A stretch of DNA of 64,000 nt from Limnanthes douglasii subsp. nivea (lineage: Eukaryota > Streptophyta > Magnoliopsida > Brassicales > Limnanthaceae). Each line of letters begins with the position of its first letter. The stretch's first letter is position 1. The translations under genes and the position numbers were made by a program. Positions 1 to 9,782 of the stretch are shown piece by piece. The stretch spans positions 55,014,742-55,078,741 of the forward strand of contig JAUPFV010000005.1 of assembly GCA_036936605.1 (NCBI GenBank), given 5' to 3'. The notes below the pieces were generated by a model. That model was not told the origin of the DNA, ran no database searches, and saw only the letters and a program-made list of their open reading frames with translations.

Positions 1-88
1 TAGCCTTTTTTTAGTGCAAACATTTCAAGATGTTACAAGAAAAGGAATCTAATATTTTTCGTTCAACCAATTCCAAAGGAAAACTTAC

Positions 89-1022
89 CCTTCTTTTTCT
101 AGATAATACACAGCGGGAATCACCAGAATTAGCAATAACAAGTTTGTTGTTTCTAATGACGGCAACACAGGCAGTGCAACCAGAACTGGGTCCAGAGAAA
201 TCAGAGTGAGAGCCCTGATCAAATTTAAAAAAGAAAAATAAGTACGAAAGATTACTAAAGTGCGTTTAAATAAACGAAACTAGTTGTCTACCTCTTCAGA
301 AACCCAGTCACCAGGTTGTTCATTCGTATCGTTGTTCTTAAAAGACGATAACATGCTTTGTAACCAAGAGAACTTAGTAATTCTACCACCCAAAAGAGCT
401 AATTCTCTCCATCCCCTCTGTCCACACATCATTAGATCCATTCTATACAAACCAAGATTGTCTAGGATTACAAGCAGTTGACTAAGGCTGTAAGTATTTA
501 TTCAAAATCGAGTAAACCAAACCTTAAAAAAGCTTTTCGAAGAGATTCTACTGTATTTCCAGATGCATTTGATTCATTCTTCATAAACTGCTGGTGAAGA
601 TGCTTGGCACAGAACCTGGCCACTTCATTACCTGGCAATGCTAGCTAGGATAAGTGACCAGCCAGACAAAAGTACTATGAAAATTGAAAAGACCAAATGC
701 ATCCATATTTATTTTTACCTCCATGGCCGTCATAAACGCCAAAAAAAGAAGTGGAGGAATCCAGATAAGGATGAGCAGCATACTAAGAAGACAAATAAGA
801 ACTCAAACTCAGAAAACATAAAAAATATGCAAAATCGAACGAAACCCATGTCTCAAGTTACATAATAGAAGATAAAAAAAGAAGAAGAGAGAGTATGAGC
901 TATACAGCGTCTTCCATAGTTAGACGCCATCCTTGCATAGATGAAAACCCATATCTCAACTTATCATTTTCACCATCTTCTGATGATTTCTCCGTCTTCG
1001 GAGTGCTTAGATAAACACCCAT
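89..1022 (-). CDS. Plant PP2C-type protein phosphatase, 5' half (five coding exons, continues off the left edge)
   Basis: Serine/threonine phosphatase of the metal-dependent PP2C family, partial. Coding exons read on minus at 906-1022, 719-782, 523-631, 292-442 and 89-214. All junctions are GT-AG and the frame stays open for 189 codons. The start at 1020-1022 opens [10 protein letters not shown], a common start of plant PP2Cs. Family motifs: metal-ligand region MEDA (residues 36-39), DGHGG (57-61), RGWREL in the insert before the next domain, SGCTACVAV (158-166, usually SGSTACVAV) and GDSR (178-181). Family members are about 350-430 residues, so roughly half is here; the next exon would lie left of base 1. 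No stop or frameshift was found, so it looks intact. The exact subgroup is inferred from memory of the family. Confidence 0.93.
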
Positions 1023-1028
1023 ATCTAT

Positions 1029-1117
1029 CTGCGCTTAAAGTTAATGGAAATAAAAATCCAAACACAAGAATGAAACATATCTATGCATCGAGAAATACAA
1101 AATTGGGAAAATCATAC
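1029..1117 (-). other. Probable 5'-UTR intron of the PP2C gene
   Basis: On the minus strand, a donor (GTATGA, starting at 1117) and an acceptor (GCGCAG, ending at 1029) bracket 89 nt that end six bases upstream of the start codon. The 5'-UTR exon would run upstream from 1118. A leader intron just before the ATG is common in plant genes, but here it rests only on splice-site appearance. Confidence 0.5.
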
Positions 1118-1753
1118 CAATCCGAGAGCGTGACTCGAAATGTAATCGGCGTATGTATGGATTGAATTGAGATTGTGTGAAAAGAGAAATGGGTTTTAAA
1201 AGGAGGAGAATAGTATAAGGGAGGTGGTTCGGAGAAAGTGCGATATGGAGCGGGAAGATGGTCTGATTGATGATTGAAGAAAAAGACAAAAAGGAAAGAG
1301 ATTTCGAGGAAGTGAGGGGACGACTGACAATGTCTTCGTGTTCGAGCGAGTGTTGCTGTTGGTGGACTAGTTAATGGCGTATTATCAACTTCTTTCTATT
1401 GGGTTTCAGTCTTTTAGATGGATAAAGTGTCGTTAACTTTGGTCGCGGATTCATTTTGTTTAACTTTTTTTTATTCTTCCTACTAATTTCAATGCTATTT
1501 TGTTTAGTTTGTGTATTTGACTTATCTTTATATTCATATCTTTTAGTTGATTCTCTTTTGACGGAGTTGGTATAACTTTTACCTTTAATAATTTTTAATT
1601 AGTAATTTATTGTATTTTTATATTATTTGTCTGTGATTAAATATTTTTATAACATTTATAGCGAGTATAAACATTTTAGGTAGATTTAAACTTTACGGGA
1701 GATAAGTTAAGTAGTAGAAGCTAAACAATCAAATAATATATAATTACTACAAA
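1118..1753. other. 5' leader and promoter region of the PP2C gene, then AT-rich spacer
   Basis: The first 200-250 bases are purine-rich on + (pyrimidine-rich on minus), as expected for a plant leader or core promoter. I see no convincing TATA box. From about 1440 to 1753 the DNA is plain AT-rich sequence up to the copia LTR, with no gene recognised. Confidence 0.35.
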
Positions 1754-2120
1754 TGTTGAGAATAAGTCAAATAATGTTTTAACAATGTATTTTGTTTTGT
1801 GTTTGATGGTACAATTTTGTGTCATTGACAGTGTAATGGTAATGGATAACGTGTCATATAGTTCGGTGTATATAAGCGTATTATGTTCATTATGTGGTAA
1901 GTCTATTTATTCCATATAAATAGATTATTAGCACTACACAAAACAATTTCTAAAAATATGTAATCCTTTTTTTTTTATCATAGTGAAACACTCTTCTCTA
2001 ACATCGTCCGTGGACGTAGATATTTGTCGAACCACGTTAAATCATGTGTTCTTTTCTTTTATGTTTTTTATTTTGTTATGTGCTTGAACATTGGTGATAC
2101 GTTGCATAGTAATTCCAACA
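1754..2120 (+). repeat. 5' LTR of copia element 1
   Basis: A 367-bp direct repeat of 5602-5956 with TG...CA ends. It contains a TATA-like GTATATAAGC near 1868 followed by AT-rich leader sequence. Many substitutions and small indels separate it from the 3' copy. Confidence 0.9.
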
Positions 2121-2121
2121 A

Positions 2122-2134
2122 TTGGTATTAGATC
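2122..2134 (+). promoter_or_regulatory. Primer binding site of copia element 1 (tRNA-iMet-like)
   Basis: TTGGTATTAGATC begins one base after the LTR and differs by two bases from TTGGTATCAGAGC, the usual initiator-methionine tRNA primer site of plant copia elements. Confidence 0.75.
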
Positions 2135-2199
2135 TTTGGTTGTGAAATTAGGTTTTGTAATTCATGTTTGACAATGACATCTACATCAATAAAATACAA

Positions 2200-2770
2200 G
2201 TAGTAAACATTATAGAAGCAAAACGAGTTCTTCAAAAAGAAAGAACTGGAGGTCCAAACCAAAAGTAAAGAACTCAAATTGTTATGAATGCGGTGAGCAT
2301 GGTCATTATAGGAGAGATTGCCCGAAACTGAGTGGTAAGAAAGGAAATCAAAAGGAAAATACAGTAAACATTGGTAAAGGTGTAAACGATTTTTATGACA
2401 GTAAAAATAGTGGTACATGGGATGTATTGTCCGTGATTTTAGAGTGTGGGAAAAAAATTTGGGCACTCGGTATTGGCGCTACATATCACATGTGCTAGTT
2501 CAAGTTGTGGTTTAATACTTACAAGCCAATTTATGGATTAGTCTAATTAGGGAACAATCATTTGTTGCTTGTTGGTGGTATTAGTAACGTCAGAATCAGA
2601 ATATTTGATGGGGTTGTTAGAGTTGTGACGTGTTGGCATGTTCCTGGGTTAAAGAGAAACCTGATATATCTTGGGATACTAGACTCTCGGGGTTACAGGT
2701 ACCATGCAGAAGATGATGTAATCAAAGTGACAAAAGGCTCAATGGTGTGTATGAAAGGCAGTTTGTAAAT
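2200..2770 (+). pseudogene. copia 1 gag CCHC knuckle and protease remnant
   Basis: A zinc knuckle CYECGEHGHYRRDC (CX2CX4HX4C) starts at 2280, only 160 bp after the LTR, so the roughly 1 kb of gag normally upstream is deleted. Protease follows: the usual LDTGATYHM reads LGIGATYHM near 2465, so the catalytic Asp is lost. Then comes a recognisable copia protease-integrase linker (HVPGLKRNLIYLG, then KGSMVCMKG) at 2637-2762. Several stops interrupt it. Confidence 0.8.
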
Positions 2771-2879
2771 TGGCTTTACACTCTTCAGTAAAGTGTTGTT
2801 ATGGGCGATGTTGTAGTAGCATCATCATGGAATAATTTTCAAAGTCGACAGGATCATAATCAGTCGTCACATTGGCATC

Positions 2880-3950
2880 TCGATTAGAGGAATGAAAAAG
2901 CATTAGCTGTTTTGGGAAGGAGCGACTTGTTCAATGGGTATAAAAAACATTAGGATTTTGTGAGTACTGTGTGTTTGGTAAATAAACTATAATCAAATTC
3001 AGAAAATTGGTTGTAAGAAAGACTAAATAGACAGTGGACTACATTCACTTAGATCTTTGAGGCCCAAACATAATTCTATTAAAGAACGGAGTGAGATACT
3101 ACATGAGTTTGATCGATGATTATTCAAGGATAGTGTGGGTTTACTTTTCTCAAAATAATGCAGAGGCATATTCAACATTTGTCAAAGAAATATGATGATT
3201 GAGAAGCAAACATGAATAAAAATCAAACGTCTTAGGATAGATAATGGGTTAGAATTTTGCAGTCGCGAGTCTAACGAGTTCTATGAAGCTGATGGAATCA
3301 TAACAAAATAGGGTCATAGAAATATTAAACAGAATGTTGTGTGACAAGGCACGAAGCATGCTATCGCATTTTGGGATGGGAAAGGATTTCTGCGCAGAAT
3401 TGATCTCCATCAACGACTATTAATTGTAAAAATATTTTGGAGATTTGGTATAGATAATCGGCTGATTTCAAATTGTTGAGGTTGTTCATTTATCCTACGC
3501 ATGCTTATGTGAGAGATGGTAAGCTTGAGTCGAGGGAAAAAAGGTGAATATTTCTAGGATATGCTACTAGAGTGAAGGGCTATAGGTTATGGTGTACCTC
3601 TCCAAAGTCTCCAAGTTTTCTCATCAGTAGGGACATGACTTTTAACAAATTTGTTTCGCTAGACAGTCAGAAGGATGTAGGAGAAATGGTTGAATCAGTA
3701 TCGATTGTGAGTAAATAGGGTGAGCTTGAAGTTGAATCAGTTCATAGCAGGCCCAATAATTTGAGTGGTTTTGAGATGGATCCAAAATTAGGAGGTGAAA
3801 AGCCAACATCGGATAATAATGATGATGCACCCGGACGAAAACAACAACCTTATAGCATAACATTGGGCATAGAAAAAAGAGATATTAGACTACCAAAAAG
3901 GTATACAAATCTAGTTGCATATGCTTTGTCAGTTGCAGAAGAAGTTGAGA
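2880..3950 (+). pseudogene. copia 1 integrase remnant
   Basis: Fragments in several frames match a copia integrase: SLIDDYSRIVWVYF (about 3108-3150), IDNGLEF with the second core Asp (about 3240) and the C-terminal GYATRVKGYRLW (about 3558-3595). Many stops and shifts; no active enzyme can be made. Confidence 0.8.
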
Positions 3951-5580
3951 TGTAGGAACCTAGTAGCTACAGAGAAGCTATAGAGAGTTTAAAGGCGGAT
4001 CGGTGAATTTGTGGTATGGGGAAAGAGATTGAATCTCTTCATAGGAATCAAACATGGAAGCTTTGTTGGTTTACCTGAAGGACATAAAGTAGTAGGCATC
4101 AAATGGATGTTCAAGAAAAAGAAAGGTAATCGAGGGGTTGAGGCATCTCGATTCAAGGCTAAACCGGTCGCTAAAGATTGTACTCAAATGGAATGAACCG
4201 ACTTCAATGAATTATTTTCTCCAATGGTGAAATGTAGTTTAATTTAAGTTTCGTTAGCCATGGTAATTTTACAAGATTTAGAACTTTAGTAATTGGATGT
4301 GAAGACTGTGTATCTACATGGTAAATTGGAGAATCAAATCTACATGAGACAACTTTATGGATTTATAAAACCTAATATGGAGAACAAGGTTTGTCGTTGG
4401 AACAATCACCTAGGTAATTGTACAAACATTTCGGTACATTTATGGTGTCAAAAGGGTTCACGAAAAGTCCATATGACAATTGTGTGTATCATCAAAATAT
4501 GTCAGATGTTTCTTATGTTTACTTGTTGTTATATATGGATGATATGCTTATTGCTACTTGTAGTATGTCACACATTGTAACAACTTAGTGTCGAGTTTGA
4601 GATAAATGATCTAGGTAGAACAAAGAAGATTCTTGGTATGGAGATTATCAGGAATAGAAGTGTGGGCTCATTACACTTGTCTCAACAAAGCTATATTGAG
4701 AGAGTGCTACAACAATTTAACATGTTTGACGCTAAGGCATTTAACATCCCGTTTGCTACTCATTTTAAGTTGTCTGCAACATAATCGACCAAGGATGATT
4801 CTGAGTTGAAACACATGTTGAAGGTTCCACATTCAAGTACAGTTGTTAGTATCATGTATGTTATGGTATGCACATGTACTGATATTTTACATGCAGTTAG
4901 TGTAGTCAGCAAGTAAATGGGATGTCTTAGGAAATTATATTGGCATAAAGTGAAATTGATACTTTATTATCTTAAGAATATTGCGAACGTTGGCTTAACT
5001 TGTAACGATACTTAAATTGGTGGATTACGGAATAATATTGCAAGATCAGTGGTTGGTATTTTTTATTATGATTTTGCAGGTGCTATGGATAAAATAAGAT
5101 CTCTGATATGATATGTGTTTACTCTAGCTGTAAGTGCGATCAGTTGGAAAGAACACTTGTAAGATACAATAGCTTTGTCTATAACAGAGACAGAGTAAAT
5201 GACGATTACAAAAGAAGTTAAGGAGGTAATATAGTTGCAAGGTTTGGTGGTAAATTGGGCTTGGATAGGACTACTCCAAAAGTTTTTTGTGACAATCAAA
5301 GCGCTATACACCTTACAGAGAACTAGATGTAGCACGAACGTACAAAGCACATAGATATCAGGTATCATTTTATTCGTGACATAATATTATATTTAATTTT
5401 TTATGTGAAGAAAGTGTCTACACACGATAATCCAACATATATAATGAACAAAACAGTATGAGTTTAAAAGTGTAAGGAGTGCCTAAACTGGATTGGTGTT
5501 TGTAGCATCAAGTGAATGCATTATGGGCATTTGGTGATTTAGAAGTAGAGAAATTTATTTGTTGATAGTGAAGAAAAGAT
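3950..5580 (+). pseudogene. copia 1 reverse transcriptase and RNase H remnant
   Basis: RVT_2-type reverse transcriptase: GHKVVGIKWMFKKKKG (4080-4130), DVKTVYLHGKLE (usually DVKTAFLHG, near 4295) and the active-site block YMDDMLIA (about 4530-4560), which is intact in its own frame. RNase H follows to about 5480, with scattered blocks such as CDNQSAIHL (about 5290) and HKHIDIRYHFI (about 5345). The domain is broken into at least five frames by stops. Confidence 0.82.
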
Positions 5581-5587
5581 ATTCACC

Positions 5588-5601
5588 TAAAGGGGAAGAT
5601 T
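5588..5601 (+). promoter_or_regulatory. Polypurine tract of copia element 1
   Basis: CTAAAGGGGAAGATT runs directly into the TGTTGAG start of the 3' LTR, the normal place for priming of plus-strand DNA. Confidence 0.7.
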
Positions 5602-5956
5602 TGTTGAGAATGAGTCGAATAATGCCTTGATAGTGTACCGTGTTTGATGGTACAATTTTGTGTCAACGATATTGTAATGGTAATTGGTATCGTGTTATAT
5701 AGTTCTGTGTATATGAATCAATTAGGCTCATTATCTAGTAAGTCTATTATATTCCCTATAAAGAGATTACTAGGACTACATAAAATGGTCTGAAAATCTG
5801 TAACCGTTTTCTATCATAGTGAAACACTTTTCTCCGACGACACCCGTGGACATACACAATTGTCGAACCACGTTAAATCTCGCGTTCTTTTCTTTTGTGC
5901 ATTTTATTTTGTTATGCGCTTCAGTATTTTGATACATTGCATAGTAATTCCCAACA
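5602..5956 (+). repeat. 3' LTR of copia element 1
   Basis: A 355-bp copy of the 5' LTR, diverged by many substitutions and small indels, ending CCAACA and followed by CAAA, the same four bases that precede the 5' LTR. Confidence 0.9.
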
Positions 5957-8876
5957 CAAAATGTCGAATATTTATTTATTAAATCAAGTTATATTTATAG
6001 ACGTACAGCGTATCTCTCTTATAAGAAGAATATATTATATATTATTTAATAAATTTGATCTTATTTTAATTTGGATAAGATTATATATATATATATATGA
6101 CAATTATAAATATAACAACATATTATTAGTTATTTATATTTTTTTATTTGTTGTTTTTCACGTGGTCGATTGGATATTAATCTTCCAACGGACCGACTCA
6201 ATAAGCTCTATAAAAGATTAGCCGAATGAGCTAATAATGGATCGACCAAATGAGTTTTAAACTCTTGATGAATCGGATTTTATTTGCCAAACGATTTATA
6301 CCCTTATCAGTAGCCCACTAGTCTTTGCAGAGATTTGAGGAATGGTTAACTTTTGAATAGTTATATACGAGATATTGGTGTTTTAACTTGTGATTTTTTT
6401 TATGAAGCTTTATTTTTTTATAGTCAATTACCTTTTCCAAGGTATATCAAACTTTATTACAAAGACTTCAGTCGGACTTTTGAGAGACTTGAAATACATT
6501 GATGTTACATGCTGTGAGATCTTCATGCTCTAGCAAAAATATCTTCAAAAATGTCTTCGAACTAGCTCGTGTTGATTTTGTTCCCGCCTCATTAAAAACA
6601 TTTTTCCTTCTTTGAAAACATATTATTTAAAAAAAAACATCTAATAAATAGCATGATAATAAAAATTTATGAAGACATTTTTCTTAATTGAAAAAAGAAA
6701 ATTATTATGCCAAATTGTTTAAAATATTTCGAATTATATATAAATATAATGCGGTAACTTCCATAATCCTTTCAAAAACATGTGTGGAGGATTAACAAAT
6801 ACCAAAAAATAATAATATTGACTTATAATATTCCGTTTTGACGAGAGGTTTAAGCTTAAAAAGTTATTAATTAAATTTTGAAAAAATTGGTCATCTAAAT
6901 AGCGTTTAAAATCAACTTTCATATTCGAGGATATATAGAAAAGTGAAGGACTGAATTCAAATTATTTTTGAAACGTTTATTTTATTGTTGAATGTGGTCA
7001 AACTGTCCTTGTGCTGGATCTAACTCACACGTATTACAATTATAGATTCTTGCATCTTAGTCGTCAGCTTCGAAGAAATGTCATCCGTTGATCTATAGAA
7101 TCATACGTACTGTTATATTAATGAAATTATTGACTTCGACTACGTTTACCTTCTATAAATATGTGGTTTCGCTCAAATTATCATTACAGCTCTTAACCAA
7201 ACTCAGGTTTTTATTTTGTCTTTATTATCTTTTAATTTTTTAATTTTTTAATTTTTTAATTTTATCATGATTTGATTATTTGCATCATGAAGGTGATGGT
7301 TCATATAATGATAAACCTTAAGCCAGCGCTTTTCGTAATAATTTTGGACAAGTGATGGAACTTCTTATTTGTTAAAAAAATGGAATTGAGGCCAAAGTTT
7401 TAGTTGTTAATCTAAGTTAGTTTAGCTGATGATTCTCGTAATTATCCTCATTAGCAATTGTTCCATCCAAATTAATTAAGGAATAAAAGGTAAAATATGT
7501 TAATAGTAAAGTGGTTAGAACCAACATGTTAATTATGAATATGTATATATTTATAGTCCAAAGCGAAAAAATTGGACAATCAGGATAATTTATTATTCGA
7601 TTTTTTTATATATATTATTGATGAAAGTGTTAAGTTTTCATTTTATCCAAAAATATTTATTTTTAAAAAGAAATTGATATGTGTAAGTCAATTAGTGACA
7701 AATTCGAGTTTACAATTGGTATGCGAAAGTCAATTACAGATAGCTAGCATCATCATTGCACATAAAATTTATGGTCGTTTTAGCTTTATTCAGTTTTTCT
7801 AGTTTCAAACAATAGCGAGGATCGAAAATATGATATTTTTATATTTCTTTGTTGTAAATAATAATACTGCCAAGATTTTGGATGATCTTCCTGGCTGTAA
7901 AAAGGTGTAGAAGACTAAGTTTGTTTATGTATGAGGCTGCTTGGTAGTTGAAAGATAATTTTGATATTCTTTCATAATGTTATAACTTTATGTATTATTA
8001 TTTTCTTTGTGTTTGTATGTTAGTGTTGAAACTTTACTTGGAATCCTAGATGAATTACTGAAAATTGTAGTATATCAAGATCATGGAGGAGGCAACTAAT
8101 TTCCAGTATTCCTACAGATTTTTGCTTGTTTGAGAAGAATTTGTAAGTGATGGCGTGTGCCAAGAGTATTGCTTAAACTAGAGGATTCTTTGTTTGTAAA
8201 CATGATAATGGAATGACTCGTGTTAAGAAAACATCCAAAAAATAAATATATGCTAAAAGTGTTAATGCCTAAGGGTCTCCATTTAAAAATGTTGTTGTGA
8301 GACCCTATCATGGTAAATGGTAACTACTAACTTGTTATTGCTGAAGATGCTTCAATTGAAGGGGTTAACTTGAAGATGATAAAAAGTGTTACTCATCGAT
8401 GTATAGTAGAAATCATGAATGATATTTCTATTATAAATAAATTGGAGGTTTCACATGTCGTGAATATTATTGAAAAAGATAACGTTGTTAGTGGTATAAA
8501 GGATTCACTAGCAAAAAATAATAACGTGGATAATAATTTTGTCGGGGTCAAAGTGGATGGTGTGAATTCCTTTCAGGATTTTGGAAAAGAAGACGAGTCT
8601 ACTTTTTTTCCAGGTAATTCATTTACCTTTTGTTATAATGAAAAAAATTTGATGTTGACTTAGAACCAAAGGTTCTAGCAAAAATAAAAAAAGTTAAACA
8701 TGTTACCATTGGGAAAGGTCAAACCGAGGGAGAAAATCGACGTATAAGTGATAAAAATCATGTTAACACTAAATTGGTAATTACTATTGACAATGGCAAT
8801 CGATCGACAATAAAAGTTCTTAACTACACCGGGAAGAGGAAAAGTCCATTATCACATTTATTACCCATAATAGATT
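5957..8876. other. Unassigned AT-rich DNA
   Basis: No protein family, RNA gene or LTR pair is recognised. An 8-bp repeat (TTTTTTAA, about four copies) lies at 7229-7263. A TATAAATA near 7155 precedes pyrimidine-rich sequence but no ORF I can place. The longest open stretch, 8370-8663 on + (97 codons), has no recognisable motif and may be chance. The region is probably very old repeat sediment. Confidence 0.4.
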
Positions 8877-9420
8877 TGTTATGAAAAACAACACTGTCCG
8901 ACAAGATCCGACCTAGCCATAACAAGAATTGTTACGTCGAATTCTAACCACTCATCCAAAATAGTGAGCGACAGTTGGCCAACACCTACCCAAGAGACTA
9001 TAGAAGGCAATCAAAGTTTCAGCTCTTACTGTATTTAAAAAACTAAAAAAAAAGAACATAAATTAAATCAATCACACAAAAGGATATTTAACGTGGTTTG
9101 GATCGTGGAGATATCATGCATCTGTGGGTAACATATACAATGTATTAATAAAATGTTACAAGAAAACTCTCAAACACTAAACACTCAAACGTTCATTTAT
9201 TACAAAACTCTCTTCTGGATTTACAAAGAATCTGTGAATATCAAAATGCTTATTCAAGTGTTTGTCTTCTACCTTACTACATCATTTATAAACAGATTCG
9301 TCGATCTTTTTTGTACTATCACTTGTCCTTTTGTTTCGTCTCATGACTACTTTACCACTTCTAATGCTTCATTTGGTAAAACCATAATTCTCTGACATAT
9401 GATCTCGATTAAGTTATATT
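8877..9420 (-). repeat. 3' LTR of copia C, distal part (left of the nested element)
   Basis: Alignable by eye with 20452-21000 and 21024-21480: shared tracts include the stretch around ATTTAACGTGGTTTGGATC (9088 on) and ATGCTTATTCAAGTGTTTGT (9246 on). The match stops exactly where element A begins. The last five bases, ATATT (9416-9420), are one copy of A's target duplication. Confidence 0.82.
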
Positions 9421-9782
9421 TGGTGTGGTTAATTTATGTCTGAGGGTAATTGGGTAATTTGTTCAGAGTTTTGTGGAAGTTTATGGGTATTTAATATTTT
9501 GAGTAGAGAGTAGAGGGAGAATTAAGCTGCCTGGTTGCAGTTAACTTTCATTACCCATATTTAATGCAGGTGGTTGGGTATTTATACCCTTACCTCTGGG
9601 CTTTATGGGTTTTCGGGTCATGTTTAATGGACCCGGGTTATGTTTAAAGACCCATGAGCTCTTAGTAGGAGAGCAAGCAGCTTAGTCAAGAAGTGTTTAG
9701 GTTTTTTTAGTACTTTTGTCATAGTTCGATCAGTCCAATGGGCTAAGTGTTCGAAGTGGTCTGTCCGGTCCGGTGGCCTTGG
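9421..9782 (-). repeat. 3' LTR of gypsy A, truncated at its U3 end
   Basis: About 98% identical to 17237-17598. Only the first 362 of about 410 bp (in + order) survive; the final 48 bp and the polypurine tract are deleted. On minus, a TATAAATA box lies at 9579-9586. Confidence 0.93.

Larger units (their letters stand above)
1754..5956 (+). mobile_element. Ty1/copia retrotransposon 1, degenerate, both LTRs present
   Basis: Two related terminal repeats (1754-2120 and 5602-5956) both begin TGTTGAGAAT and end CCAACA. They enclose a tRNA-iMet-like primer site, a CCHC knuckle, protease, integrase, RT and RNase H remnants in copia order, and a polypurine stretch. The four bases before the left LTR and after the right LTR are both CAAA, a plausible target duplication. 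The body is only about 3.5 kb because most of gag is missing, and stops occur in every domain. It is dead, and the LTRs have clearly diverged. Confidence 0.92.

Noticed and set aside
1754..5956. Possibility that the copia element carries a host gene fragment
   Set aside because: All recognisable pieces fit copia gag, protease, integrase, RT and RNase H in order; no unexplained coding block remains.
7140..7300. Promoter and first exon of an unknown gene (TATAAATA near 7155)
   Set aside because: No open frame or splice pattern that I can follow downstream; TATA-like strings are frequent in such AT-rich DNA.
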